Source of the DNA: an uncultured Erythrobacter sp.
Lineage (GTDB): Bacteria; Pseudomonadota; Alphaproteobacteria; Sphingomonadales; Sphingomonadaceae
Assembly: GCA_947495555.1 (NCBI GenBank)
Contig: CANLZI010000001.1
Span: 1,030,861 to 1,094,860, forward strand
Direction: 5' to 3'
Length of the DNA: 64,000 nt
Shown: positions 47,001 to 55,772 of the stretch, in pieces
Numbering within the stretch: the first letter of the stretch is position 1
Layout of the letters: every line of letters begins with the position of its first letter
Made by a program: the position numbers and the translations under genes
Notes under the pieces: generated by a model
Told to the model about the DNA's origin: nothing
Seen by the model: the letters and a program-made list of their open reading frames with translations, nothing else
Databases searched by the model: none

Positions 47001-47074
47001 CCGACGGGTCCTTGCTGTGCCAGCAAGACTTTAGCGACCGCCGTATCGTCGGAGGGGTGAGCTTCAAGTTCTAA
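44003..47074 (+). CDS. TonB-dependent receptor 2 (carbohydrate type)
   Basis: A 1023-residue outer-membrane receptor with signal peptide, TonB-box-like ENVIIVSGIRQSLASAL, plug (IGKLPDQNLAEVLENVTGVQI, TGVQIRGTSANRVEING, VGGTVNLRTLRPL) and a barrel ending in VGGVSFKF. It differs strongly from TBDT1 in the barrel, so the two probably import different oligomers. The ATG at 44003 has an AGGGAGAG site; the frame is open 23 codons upstream. It follows kdgK by 125 bp and is closed by a strong terminator. Confidence 0.93.
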   Translation: MRKSVKTSLRLAVSTAVVTAMLTAPSVAAAQETDGGNGASSAQNDTGANENVIIVSGIRQSLASALDEKRTTDNIVEVIQAEDIGKLPDQNLAEVLENVTGVQIIRDAGVGTGVQIRGTSANRVEINGVSTVGSGTGRSGISFEDLPAALIASVEVVKVPEAKTIEGSVGGTVNLRTLRPLDINEPLLAFRAQGEHSSLSDTITPRFSATIGNSWDTGAGEFGVVMSASYAELDVSEFFARVDRDRTVLPGASASSETFPFLRVQFLDQDVSNQEYTTINWTGSVEWKPSDNLRLYVDATINDQERVEQGSRAFFSGTTSSAVIDNTNNTSFETVDLGTVQGPNGPIVLGEVQAVTSGILGVGVTANGTIDANLRTGTSTGARQTDSAVFAGGVEWQQDRFTVNAEIARSTSKSDFPGLGFQFDFVNPNGPQPSLGQSSDNGVPAEFDVRDGILQFGIAQGLAETPTSAQLLDPANYRVRQVNRSANSNDNSEMAYRLDLNFDSEGALPFFSSIDAGWRYSVSKAENIDSSLRNNFTSTNSPFFFRPTFDQFSDIVAPGVNNFDSAGGNRTLFIPDYLQIDPRISADDPDGVLDAINAAIEAQNAANGVTLPLISQPTETLTAFFDIEESTLAAYFQGNYDLDVAGLPIRGNVGVRWVSTEIDSIGNNVVNGAVDGQIRQSSSYEFWLPRFSLVAEPANDLLIRAGVSRDLRRPNFNNLSTSVAFGGNASTAVGVGNPSLEPETVWSFDLSGEYYFSDTGFFSLGFFHKRRTNLFAQETEFPVEVNGPNGIERDISPPCEGGGIFNPFADRNVFSPIQGIGICVPVATTINSDGVATQTGVEVAFQYDLSDFEDTLGFASGFGFIGNFTYQEDGGNVSNFFNGSGGGNALNLLLGRTDTDMSTATLDDDVVQQLVTLPNLSKYAFNTTLFYDKYGLNFRARYSWRSSFRSTDTRRFGLPRIVNARGQLNASLSYAITDQLTVGVDGINLLRERNDEYCITDGSLLCQQDFSDRRIVGGVSFKF

Positions 47075-47100
47075 GCGGCAAATCACTTCCCGATGAACGA

Positions 47101-47134
47101 AAGGGGCGCCCATGTGGCGCCCCTTTTTCTTTTT
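47101..47134 (+). terminator. Strong Rho-independent terminator after TBDT2
   Basis: Perfect 10 bp stem AAGGGGCGCC / GGCGCCCCTT (47101-47110, 47116-47125) with loop CATGT, followed by a T-rich run to 47134. Confidence 0.93.
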
Positions 47135-47201
47135 CCGCAATCTGTACCGGTCTGGCCTGCGACTTTCCTGATATGCCTTGAAAGGTTTAGAGATCAGCCT
47201 T

Positions 47202-47519
47202 TCATACAATGTCGCTGTCGAGATTTGTCAGGGCATCGCCCTCGAACGCCGCCCACTGGAACGAAGTAACGATTGCCGTTGTATCGTCCAGACCATCATC
47301 TGCGACCGATTGCCAGCCATCTGTCGCGCTGCATTCGCCACCAGTCGTCGGGATGGTGCTGGTCGGCATTGATGCAGGAGCTTGCGTTTGGGTAGGGCTA
47401 CTGCCTGTTAGTATTGCCGGAGAAGCCTTACCCTCGTCCTGTCGATGTCAAGAAGCAAGCGGCAGGCAAATAGCAAGTAGAAAAGAAGGCCGTTGCTTGT
47501 CGCGCGCAGGCAATTTCAC
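47202..47519 (-). pseudogene. Probable broken small lipoprotein gene with a stop codon at the lipobox Cys
   Basis: From a GTG at 47519, 20 bp after the GH3 stop, the minus strand encodes a typical leader (charged start, then PSFLLAICLPLAS). The next codon is TGA (47448-47450), exactly where a lipobox L-A-S-C would have its Cys (TGC or TGT). The same frame then stays open for 81 codons: a Thr/Pro/Ser-rich linker and an acidic domain with CSATDGWQSVADDG, ending at a TGA at 47202-47204. One base change would give a complete lipoprotein of about 105 residues. It may be a recent nonsense mutation, a sequencing error or chance. The rest of the 465 bp gap around it holds only the TBDT2 terminator. 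Confidence 0.4.
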
Positions 47520-47539
47520 ATTCTAAGTCGGTTGAATTC

Positions 47540-49894
47540 CTAGACTAATTCGATCGAAGTCGACTTCAGATTTTCGCTGTCCGGTCCTGCCATAACGGTA
47601 AACCTGCCCCGCTCAAGAACAAGCTTCCCACTCGCTTCGCGAAAACCGAAATCTTCAGCGCCAAGCGTGAACTGTATGGTGCGTTGTTCTCCGGGCGCTA
47701 AACTCACCTTTTCAAATCCGCGCAGCAGTTTGATCGGCCTCGTCAGGCTAGCGATCTCGTCGCGCACGTAGAGTTGGACAACTTCCTGACCGGACCGCTG
47801 CCCGGTATTCTGAACAGTGACCGAGACCTTCAGATCTTCGTCCGCTTTGATAGAAACGGCCTCCGGTACCGGAGTTCCGCAGGCGAATTGTGTGTAGCTC
47901 AACCCGTGTCCGAACGGATAAAGAGGCGTCGAATCAGAGAATACATAATTTCTGAATTTGCCGGTCGGCTTCTGATAATAGAATCCCGGTATCTGCCCAA
48001 CGTTGCGGACCAACGTCACAGGTAGTTTACCACTCGGATTGACATCTCCAAACAGTATGTTGGCGATGGCGTGGCCACCCTCTTCACCGGGGTAAAAGAC
48101 GTCGAGGATTGCGGGGCAATTCTCCACCAGCTTTTGCGGCGAGAGCGGACGACCATGTATCAACACCGCAACAGTCTTCTTGCCGAGAGCCAACAGGGCT
48201 TCGGCAAGGTCATTCTGTTCGCCAATTAGCTCAAGATCGTCACGATCTCCGCGCGAATCTCCGGCAAAATAGGCTTCGCGAGCGGTCGCCTCATTGCCGC
48301 CGAGGCACATCACAATCGTGTCAACATCACCCGCAGCCGCGACCGCTTCACCGATGAGTTGGCGATTGAGCGCTGGATCAGCCCGCACAGTCTCATCCGC
48401 CGCATCGGTTTCAATCTCGTTCTTTCCTTCATCGCCTGCTGTGATCCGGCACCCCGGCGCGTAGACAGTTTCAAACCCGGCCCGAAGACCATGAGCCTTG
48501 ATCCCTTCGAGCATGCTGACCCCGATGAAGGGCTTGGGCGAATATCCGCCTAGATGCACCGATGCCGCGTTTGGTCCGACCACCAAGACCTTTTTTGTGG
48601 CGGCCTTCTCGAGCGGCAGAAGATCACCTTCATTCTTGAGCAGAACGACTGACTCTTCTGCTGTCTTGCGCGCCAATGCCCGGTGTTCCTTGCTTCGCGC
48701 CAGGCTGGCCGCCTTTGCAGGCTCCGCCCATGGCAGATCGAACAGACCGCATTTGAACTTAGCTGCGAGCACACGCTCGGCGGCGCGTCGGACATAAGCT
48801 TCCTTGAGCTTTCCTTCGCGCACAAGCTGCGGCAGCATAAGGTAGACGCCGTTATTGGCAAGCTCCAGATCGACGCCCGCCTTGAGCCCCATGATCGCAG
48901 CTTCAGCTTCGTCTTTGGCGACCCCGTGCAGGCTATGAATACGGCGGATATCGTCCCAGTCAGAAACGACGTAGCCATCAAAACCCCAGTCATCTCGGAG
49001 CAGATCTGACAGCAGCGCGATGTCGGCATGCGCAGGCACTCCGTCAATCTCGCCATGCGACGCCATCAGACCGACCGAGCCGGACTCGGTGATCGCGGCG
49101 CGGAACGGCGGCAGCACGACATTTTGCATCTCGACCGGGCCGATATGCGAAGGTGCAAAGTTGCGACCCCCGATTCCTTGACCGTAGCCCGCAAAGTGTT
49201 TGACGCTGGTGGCCATGCGGTCCGCGGGAAGATACTCCGCAGGCGCTCCTTGTAGACCGGTCACAATCGCACGCGCCGAAACAGTAACCAGATAGGGATC
49301 CTCGCCCCACGTCTCTTCGGCCCGGCCCCAGCGCGGATCGGTGCAGATATCGATGTTGGGCGAGAAACACGCCTGCGCACCGCGCGAGCGCGCCTCTTTG
49401 GCGGTCGCGGCGAAAACCTGCTCAACAAGTTCGGGATTGAAGGCGCAGGCCATTGCCATCGCTTGCGGATATTGCGTCGCTCCATCGGCGAGCAGTCCGG
49501 CCAGACATTCTTCGAAAATGAACGCTGGAATACCGAACCGACTGCGGCTGACAACCTCGCGCTGCAAAGCAATCACAGCGTAGGCATTGTCCTTTGGCCC
49601 GGCCTCGAGGCTGGCTGAGTAGACGCCACCGATACCATATTGAAAATAGGGAAAGTCAGTTTCGAATGCTTTGGCGTCGGCCATCACGTCGGCTGCGCGC
49701 GGGCAATTTAGCTGAGCACCGAGCTCATCCAGAGTCATCAGCGCGACTAGCGCCTTTGCGCGGCGTGCCGGAGAAAGCGACTTGTCGCGGAAGTCATCGC
49801 TGGCGCGGGCGTGGAGCACGTTACCGAAGCCGCTGGCTGCGGCAAAGCCCAGTCCGCCAATGCCAGCCAGCGTTGTTCGCCGATCAATTTTCAT
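47540..49894 (-). CDS. GH3-family beta-glycosidase (candidate beta-xylosidase)
   Basis: A 784-residue three-domain GH3 enzyme: (alpha/beta)8 barrel, alpha/beta sandwich and C-terminal FnIII-like domain (KVSVTVQNTGQRSGQEVVQLYV). The nucleophile is Asp312 in GYVVSDWDDI; SVKHFAGYG and the NIDICTDPRWGRAEETWGED block are typical of the xylosidase/glucosidase branch. The leader (KIDRRTTLAGIGG) suggests Tat export to the periplasm. The ATG at 49894 follows AGGAAAG. With xylA/xylB in the same locus, release of beta-xylose from oligosaccharides is the most sensible role; beta-glucosidase activity is the alternative. Confidence 0.88.
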   Translation of the reverse strand: MKIDRRTTLAGIGGLGFAAASGFGNVLHARASDDFRDKSLSPARRAKALVALMTLDELGAQLNCPRAADVMADAKAFETDFPYFQYGIGGVYSASLEAGPKDNAYAVIALQREVVSRSRFGIPAFIFEECLAGLLADGATQYPQAMAMACAFNPELVEQVFAATAKEARSRGAQACFSPNIDICTDPRWGRAEETWGEDPYLVTVSARAIVTGLQGAPAEYLPADRMATSVKHFAGYGQGIGGRNFAPSHIGPVEMQNVVLPPFRAAITESGSVGLMASHGEIDGVPAHADIALLSDLLRDDWGFDGYVVSDWDDIRRIHSLHGVAKDEAEAAIMGLKAGVDLELANNGVYLMLPQLVREGKLKEAYVRRAAERVLAAKFKCGLFDLPWAEPAKAASLARSKEHRALARKTAEESVVLLKNEGDLLPLEKAATKKVLVVGPNAASVHLGGYSPKPFIGVSMLEGIKAHGLRAGFETVYAPGCRITAGDEGKNEIETDAADETVRADPALNRQLIGEAVAAAGDVDTIVMCLGGNEATAREAYFAGDSRGDRDDLELIGEQNDLAEALLALGKKTVAVLIHGRPLSPQKLVENCPAILDVFYPGEEGGHAIANILFGDVNPSGKLPVTLVRNVGQIPGFYYQKPTGKFRNYVFSDSTPLYPFGHGLSYTQFACGTPVPEAVSIKADEDLKVSVTVQNTGQRSGQEVVQLYVRDEIASLTRPIKLLRGFEKVSLAPGEQRTIQFTLGAEDFGFREASGKLVLERGRFTVMAGPDSENLKSTSIELV

Positions 49895-49929
49895 GTCTTT
49901 CCTACTTTCGTGTCTAAGTCGGGCAGGGA

Positions 49930-51252
49930 TCAGCGCGGCCACCATTCCTCAATCTCCGCACGGATTGCTTGGACCCGCTTCGCGTGCTCGGGGTGGCCAG
50001 CAAGGTTTTCCTTTTCATCAGGGTCGGACAGCAGATGATACAGCTCAGGTCTGCCCTCATCGTGATCATTGAGGATCAACTTCCAATCGCCATTGCGTGC
50101 CCAACGATGCGTCATATTGATCTTCGGATCGTCTAGGTCGACCGAGGTATGATAGTAGATCTCTCCAAAAACGGTGCGCGGTGCCATGCTCGCGTGCCGG
50201 TCGACAAAAGGCCGCAGGTTCTTTCCGGGCAATTGGTTGTTCTGTGGGGCACCCGCGAATGCGAGCGTCGTCGGGAAGAAGTCAATCGAACTCACCAAGT
50301 CGTCGTAACGAGAAGGTTCGATGCGGCCCGGCCAACGCACAAAAATGGGTGTGCGCACACCGCCTTCATAGGGTGATTGCTTGCTACGCGCGTCAAAGCG
50401 CAGGTCACGTCCTTGAAGATCGCGAAAGCTCTCACCGTCGCGATTGGGCAACCAACCATTGTCTACGATGAACATGATAACAGTGTCGTCTGCCTGGCCG
50501 CTTTTTTGGAGCAAATCCATCAGCTGGCCGACAGTATCGTCGAGCCACGAAATATTGGCGTAATAACCAATCTCACGTTTTCCCAATCCCTTGCCGCGAA
50601 ATGGCTCCTTGTAAGCTTCCACAGCATCGAAAGGTGCATGCGGCAGATAGGGGGCAAACCAAATAAAAAAGGGATCATTGCCCACGGCTCCTAGGAATTG
50701 CTCGATCGGCTCCATCGTCTTTCGGCCGATACGAAGCCCCGCGTCGCCATGACGGGTTCCTTGCGTCATGCCATCGGTAAAACCGCCGTTGGTGTAGATC
50801 CCTTCCCAGAATTTTCCCGTTTGCAGGCTTCGATATCCTTTGGCCATCAAGGCTCTTGGAATGGGCTCCTGCATTTCCAAAAATCGAAAAGTCGCTGAAT
50901 GCGGAATGCCGTCAGGTGGGTCGTTGAAGCATATACCGTGATCAAAAGCGTATTTGCCTGTGATCAGTGTAGCGAGCGATGCGCGGCACAGGCTGCTTGG
51001 AACGTAGCCATTAGGAAAAAGCGCAGATTCTGACGCGAGCTTGTCGAGGTTCGGAGTGCGAACAAGGTCATGCCCCATAAACCCGAAGTCGCCATAGGCC
51101 TGATCATCGGCAATGATCCAAATGATGTTGGGTGCTGATTCTGTGGAGTTGCTTGCTCTGGAAACGGGATCGCCCAGTGGAACTGCACATGATGCCAAAG
51201 CGAACATCAATCCAAAAATAGTCAGAATTCGAAGGTAGAATGGATGTGTCAT
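49930..51252 (-). CDS. S1 sulfatase with atypical active-site signature, lipoprotein
   Basis: A 440-residue sulfatase with lipobox (L-A-S-C, Cys22), metal block IIADDQAYGDFGFMG and the usual downstream FIVDNGWLPN and GVRTPIFVRWPG. The active-site stretch reads C-R-A-S-L-A-T-L-I-T-G from Cys89. The Cys is at the right distance from the T-G end, but Pro(+2) is Ala and the Arg(+4) of the C-x-P-x-R motif is Leu, with an Arg at +1 instead. This may be a subfamily trait. Its start overlaps the GH78 stop (ATGA), and GH3 follows 35 bp later, forming a GH78-sulfatase-GH3 unit. Confidence 0.84.
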   Translation of the reverse strand: MTHPFYLRILTIFGLMFALASCAVPLGDPVSRASNSTESAPNIIWIIADDQAYGDFGFMGHDLVRTPNLDKLASESALFPNGYVPSSLCRASLATLITGKYAFDHGICFNDPPDGIPHSATFRFLEMQEPIPRALMAKGYRSLQTGKFWEGIYTNGGFTDGMTQGTRHGDAGLRIGRKTMEPIEQFLGAVGNDPFFIWFAPYLPHAPFDAVEAYKEPFRGKGLGKREIGYYANISWLDDTVGQLMDLLQKSGQADDTVIMFIVDNGWLPNRDGESFRDLQGRDLRFDARSKQSPYEGGVRTPIFVRWPGRIEPSRYDDLVSSIDFFPTTLAFAGAPQNNQLPGKNLRPFVDRHASMAPRTVFGEIYYHTSVDLDDPKINMTHRWARNGDWKLILNDHDEGRPELYHLLSDPDEKENLAGHPEHAKRVQAIRAEIEEWWPR

Positions 51253-54089
51253 ATCGGATCTTTCCATCCACCGTCAGCAGTCAATTGATAGGTGTGCTTG
51301 CCGGGTCCGACCTTCGTTTCTGCCAAAGGCAGGCCTTCAAGATTGATGGTCGCCGAAGAGTTGCTCGGAATCTCAACGTTCCAGACTAATAAAGCACCAT
51401 CGCGCTTCCAAGCACTCCTTATGGTTCCGTAACCTGTCTCCAACGAGACCAAGACCTCGTCCAAGTCTTTCGGAAAGACCGGATGCAGGAAGAAGTGCTT
51501 GTAGCCCGGATCCACGGGATCGGGGTTGATCCCACCGAGACCGCTGTAGAACCACGCATCGTAGCCGCCTTTGAAGGGATGGTTGAGCGACCTTCTTGGC
51601 TCCGCCCCATAGTCGGGTACATACCCTGTAATATTCTCCCACAATGTTGTGCCATTCAAGGTGTCAAACAAATAGGAATAGCCTGGCGGGCCTTTAGCTG
51701 CGAACACGCCGAACGCAGTATCCTCATATCCCGCATCCGAAAGCGCGGGGTAAACCCACGTCTGACCCAGCGCCCCGACTGAAGCATGGCCATCCCATTT
51801 CTCGCGAACATCCGCGTCAATCGCCGCAGCGATAGATTTCCGTTTTTGCACAGGCGCTATGCCGAACTGCAGCGCCATGGCATTCGCGGTCTGGCTGCCA
51901 TATCCAGAGGTATCACCTTGATAATAGGCGCGGTCAAACGCTCCGCTAACGTCTTTGAAGCGCTGCTCGAACGCCCTTGCGTCATCTTCCCGCCCCAGAC
52001 GCGCGGCCATATCCGACATTTGCTGGAACACTCGCGCCACCAGCGCGGTTGCCGTCAGATCACCGGGAGTACTGAACGATGCGCAGCGGCCGAGAGGACG
52101 AGCCATCCCGAGTTCCGGCAGTGCGTCACACCAGTCGCCGTAGTAATGGAATGGATCGGTTACGCGATTATCGTCCATGGCCTTTTCGACATAGGCGACA
52201 TAATCGAGAAGACTGTCATATTGCCGCTCGATGACCGACACATCGCTGGTGTGGAGGTAATGTTCCCACGTGAGAAAGACCTCTGCCGCCGCCCAGTCAA
52301 CCTTGCCCGAGTGTGTCCGCCGCCCCGGCACAATGGCCGGTGAGATGAAATCGGTGGTTCTGAAGTCTCCTAGATATTTGTCGAGAAATGGCCCCATGTC
52401 GAAATTGTAGCTCGCAGTCTGGACTATCGCATGCGCGTCACCGGTCCAGCCATTGCGCTCGCGGATCGGACAGTCAGACAAGACCGAAACCATGTTGGTT
52501 TCGAACGACCACAAAGCAGTTTCATGGATGCGATTGAGCAGCGGGTCGGAGGAGGAAAAATGTCCAATTCGGGCGATATCAGTACGAGTTAGATGCGCGG
52601 TGATAGCATCCAGCGGCGGAGGTCCATCGATCCCGCTTATCTCCATATAACGAAATCCATGCCAAGTGAATGATGGCGACCACGGGTTCGCATCCTCGCC
52701 GTCAGAGACATAAGCATCAACCTGCTTTGTGCGCGGGGCACCGCCGCCAGAATTCATCCCCACCCTGCCCGTGCTGTCTGCCCATTCGCCATAACGCAGC
52801 AAAACCATCTGCCCTTCAGAAAGGCCAAAACGCGACATGTCGATTGTCGGCAATCCAGTGAAATTCTGGCCCATATCGATAGTATAGACGCCCGGTTCGG
52901 GGATAAGGACGGCATCCGGTTTCACTTCGGTGACGCGGCGAACAGGTGGCATTTCCGCTGCCACCAAAGCCTGTGTTGGGCTATCCTCCAGTACCGCCGC
53001 ATTGCGCCAACCTGCGCTGCTATCATGGCCCACGTCATTCCATGCTGGCACATTCTCACGGGCATCGAAGAACTCGCCCGAATAGACCCCATTCTTCAGG
53101 ATCGGGGACGGATGAGCAAGCCAGCTGCTGTCACTCTCAATCGTCTGGCTCGACCCATCTTCATAGGTAATTTCGAGCTGCGCAATCGCGGCAGGCTCAC
53201 CGTAGAAAAGCTTGTCCATTCCGAACGCTGTGCGCTCGCCATAAAAGCCATTGCCAAGATGGACGCCCAAAACCTGCTCGCCGTGACCCAGCCGATCTGT
53301 GAGATCGTCGATATCGTAGTAAATCCGCTTGTCAAAATCAGTCTGGGCCGGGTTTAGGATCCGGTCGCCGATCTTCTCGCCATTCAAGAAAAACTCCGAA
53401 TATCCAGCGGAAGTGGAATAGAGAAGCGCCGATCTAATCGGCTTTGTGATCGCGAACGTCTTGCGGAAAAAGGTCGCTGGACGCACATCTCGCAGCCGGC
53501 GTTTGGTATCCGCGATTGTTTCTTCATTCTTGAACTGCGGGTCTGCCGCGGTCGCTTCTAGCCAGCGTGTCATACCCGCCGTCTCTTCAGCCGCTGGAAA
53601 GATCGGGCTGGTCACCCAAGCCGCGCTCCAATCAGATGGCTCGAGTAATGCCATTTTCCACTTGCTAACTTCGCTCCATTCACCCGGTTGGTTTTCACCT
53701 TCCGCCCAAATTCGAACCCTCCAGAAGGCCTCCTGCCGCGACCTTAAGGCTTTTCCCTCATATTGGATGGCGACCGAGCGACCATCTTTTACCTGGCCGC
53801 TTGACCACAGATCAGCTCCACCGGAGTTTAGCAGGTCAGCGGTGGACGCAACCTGGATCTGAAAAGAAGTCTGGCTGTCGGCAGCGCTGCGCCAGGAAAG
53901 GCGTGGGATCTCACGCCCGACCCCAATCGGATTGGCATCCCCTTCAACCATAAGGGAAAATGGAACGGGAGCTCCAGGTGTGCTATCTGTCCTAGAAACC
54001 CTGCTCTGCTGACCAAGCTGGAGAGAGCATGCCGCAACCATGAAGCATGCGATAGCCGCCAGTACGCTGCGCAACTTTCCGCCCATCAT
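51249..54089 (-). CDS. GH78 alpha-L-rhamnosidase, lipoprotein
   Basis: A 946-residue enzyme with the full GH78 layout: an N-terminal FnIII-like domain (LSWRSAADSQTSFQIQVAS), two beta-sandwich domains (ALLYSTSAGYSEFFLNGEKIG), the (alpha/alpha)6 barrel and a C-terminal sandwich. The hallmark SDCPIRERNGWTGDA lies near residue 540, and WYHYLHTSD-type and LWENITGY-type blocks follow (EHYLHTSDVSV, TTLWENITGY). The leader carries a lipobox (V-A-A-C). The ATG at 54089 follows GAGGGATGGGG. It should release alpha-L-rhamnose from oligosaccharides. A GATCAATATGG element lies 16-26 bp upstream of the start. Confidence 0.93.
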   Translation of the reverse strand: MMGGKLRSVLAAIACFMVAACSLQLGQQSRVSRTDSTPGAPVPFSLMVEGDANPIGVGREIPRLSWRSAADSQTSFQIQVASTADLLNSGGADLWSSGQVKDGRSVAIQYEGKALRSRQEAFWRVRIWAEGENQPGEWSEVSKWKMALLEPSDWSAAWVTSPIFPAAEETAGMTRWLEATAADPQFKNEETIADTKRRLRDVRPATFFRKTFAITKPIRSALLYSTSAGYSEFFLNGEKIGDRILNPAQTDFDKRIYYDIDDLTDRLGHGEQVLGVHLGNGFYGERTAFGMDKLFYGEPAAIAQLEITYEDGSSQTIESDSSWLAHPSPILKNGVYSGEFFDARENVPAWNDVGHDSSAGWRNAAVLEDSPTQALVAAEMPPVRRVTEVKPDAVLIPEPGVYTIDMGQNFTGLPTIDMSRFGLSEGQMVLLRYGEWADSTGRVGMNSGGGAPRTKQVDAYVSDGEDANPWSPSFTWHGFRYMEISGIDGPPPLDAITAHLTRTDIARIGHFSSSDPLLNRIHETALWSFETNMVSVLSDCPIRERNGWTGDAHAIVQTASYNFDMGPFLDKYLGDFRTTDFISPAIVPGRRTHSGKVDWAAAEVFLTWEHYLHTSDVSVIERQYDSLLDYVAYVEKAMDDNRVTDPFHYYGDWCDALPELGMARPLGRCASFSTPGDLTATALVARVFQQMSDMAARLGREDDARAFEQRFKDVSGAFDRAYYQGDTSGYGSQTANAMALQFGIAPVQKRKSIAAAIDADVREKWDGHASVGALGQTWVYPALSDAGYEDTAFGVFAAKGPPGYSYLFDTLNGTTLWENITGYVPDYGAEPRRSLNHPFKGGYDAWFYSGLGGINPDPVDPGYKHFFLHPVFPKDLDEVLVSLETGYGTIRSAWKRDGALLVWNVEIPSNSSATINLEGLPLAETKVGPGKHTYQLTADGGWKDPI

Positions 54090-54220
54090 GCCCCATCCCT
54101 CAATCCATATTGATCGATTATGATCACATATACGCAAATTAGATCATTTCCAAGGGCGAACTTAAGTCTTCCTTGATCAGGCAACGATATTCAGTTGCAG
54201 AGATAGAGCGGGCGACGGAT

Positions 54221-55627
54221 TTAGCCTTTCATATCCTCCAACTCGACACCCTTCGTCTCGTGCACGGCAGCGCGAACGAAGAAGTATGAGACTGCGGCAA
54301 AGAGGGCATATCCCAAATAGGCGATCGAAAGCCCCGGCCATTCAACCAGCGAGGGAAAGCTGACTGAAACGAGCGCGTTGGCTATCCACTGTGCGAAACC
54401 GGCCACCGCAAGTCCCGAACCGCGAATTTGGTTCGGGAACATCTCACCCAACATGACCCACATGATTGGTCCCCAGCTGGCGTTAAAGAAGGTGACATAG
54501 AGATTTGCTGCGATCAGCGCGATAAGGCCACTGTTACCTGGCAGCACAAGGGTTCCATCTGGCCCGGGCACTCCCGTCGAAAATGCATAAGCCACCGTTG
54601 CCAGCGACAAAGCCATCCCGATAGATCCGATCTCAAGCAACGGTTTACGTCCGATCCGATCGACAAAGGCAATGGCGACCAAGCATGCTCCGATAGAGAG
54701 CGAGCCAGAAAGGACATTAGTCAATAGTGCTTCATCCTCAGTGAAGCCTACAGCTTCCCAAAGCGTTGCTCCGTAATAAAAGACTACATTGATGCCTACG
54801 AGCTGCTGAAAGACGGCTAGGCCGATGCCAACCCAGACAATCGGGCGAACCTTACCAGTAGTTCTCGAAATCAGGTCAGACAGCTTGGGGCGATGATGAT
54901 CGCGGGCAAGGCTCTGTTCGATGTCGAGCGTCTTGCGTTCTGCAATTCCCTCGTCGAAAAGTCGTGTCAGGACGGCCTTGGCCTCGTCATTGCGGCCTTT
55001 GATCACCAGAAAACGCGGACTTTCGGGGATCATGAGCAAGGCCAGAAAATAGACGAGCGCGGGGAGCGCTTCGATCATGAACATCCATCGCCACGCAGCG
55101 TATCCAAGCCAGATTTGCTCGGTTGAACCGCCTGCGTAACGAGCGAGTGCAAAGTTCGCGAGAAACGACCCTGTCAGGCCGATGATGATCATTACCTGCT
55201 GAATGCTGGACAAGCGGCCGCGCCGGTCCGCTGGAACGACCTCGGATATGTAGACTGGTGCTATAACGCTTGCCGCTCCGACGCCTAAGCCTCCTATGAT
55301 ACGGCCAAAAATGAATATTTCCGAGCTGCTGGCGATACCTGTCAGTATGGCACTGATGAAGAACAGAACGGCACTAACCAGCATCACCCCGCGCCGACCG
55401 ATCCTGTCAGACAATCGTCCGGCTCCGAAAGCTCCGATGGCAGAGCCAACCAGAATCGAGGCAACGTTGATTCCTAAGCCCAGGCTTCCAAGATCGAATG
55501 CTGTCTCCAGACCGCGCTGCGTTCCGTTGATCACGCCCGAATCGTACCCAAACATGAAACCACCGATGGTGGCGATCGAAACGATCACACCGATGACCCC
55601 CATTTTTGCGCGGTTCTCTGTCGTCAT
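54221..55627 (-). CDS. MFS sugar porter (xylose/glucose-H+ symporter type)
   Basis: A 468-residue 12-helix transporter of the sugar porter family. Signatures: GFMFGYDSGVINGT in helix 1, GRLSDRIGRRG after helix 2, PESPRFLVIKGR before the central loop, QQLVGINVVFYYG in helix 7 and DRIGRKPL after helix 8. Being divergent from xylB-xylA across 145 bp, it is probably the xylose importer, though glucose or another hexose cannot be excluded. GH78 begins 131 bp downstream on the same strand. Confidence 0.92.
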   Translation of the reverse strand: MTTENRAKMGVIGVIVSIATIGGFMFGYDSGVINGTQRGLETAFDLGSLGLGINVASILVGSAIGAFGAGRLSDRIGRRGVMLVSAVLFFISAILTGIASSSEIFIFGRIIGGLGVGAASVIAPVYISEVVPADRRGRLSSIQQVMIIIGLTGSFLANFALARYAGGSTEQIWLGYAAWRWMFMIEALPALVYFLALLMIPESPRFLVIKGRNDEAKAVLTRLFDEGIAERKTLDIEQSLARDHHRPKLSDLISRTTGKVRPIVWVGIGLAVFQQLVGINVVFYYGATLWEAVGFTEDEALLTNVLSGSLSIGACLVAIAFVDRIGRKPLLEIGSIGMALSLATVAYAFSTGVPGPDGTLVLPGNSGLIALIAANLYVTFFNASWGPIMWVMLGEMFPNQIRGSGLAVAGFAQWIANALVSVSFPSLVEWPGLSIAYLGYALFAAVSYFFVRAAVHETKGVELEDMKG

Positions 55628-55772
55628 TTAGCCCTCCGTGTAGCGGTCGCTAGGCGCCTACCGTGGAGGTCGCCCGGTCGTGTGAGAGTCATATGCCTCC
55701 CTTTCCGAAAAACCTTCGAGACAGGGGATGACAATGCCACTGTTGAGCATTATTGATCGTTTTTGAGGGTAT

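Noticed and set aside
47209-47526. 105-codon plus-strand open frame after TBDT2
   Set aside because: No ribosome site and no family resemblance; it is largely antisense to the minus-strand lipoprotein-like frame, which has a better leader.
49930-51252. Reading the sulfatase as a Ser-type enzyme (S-S-L-C-R)
   Set aside because: Aligning from the conserved T-G at the end of the motif puts the Cys, not the Ser, at the nucleophile position.
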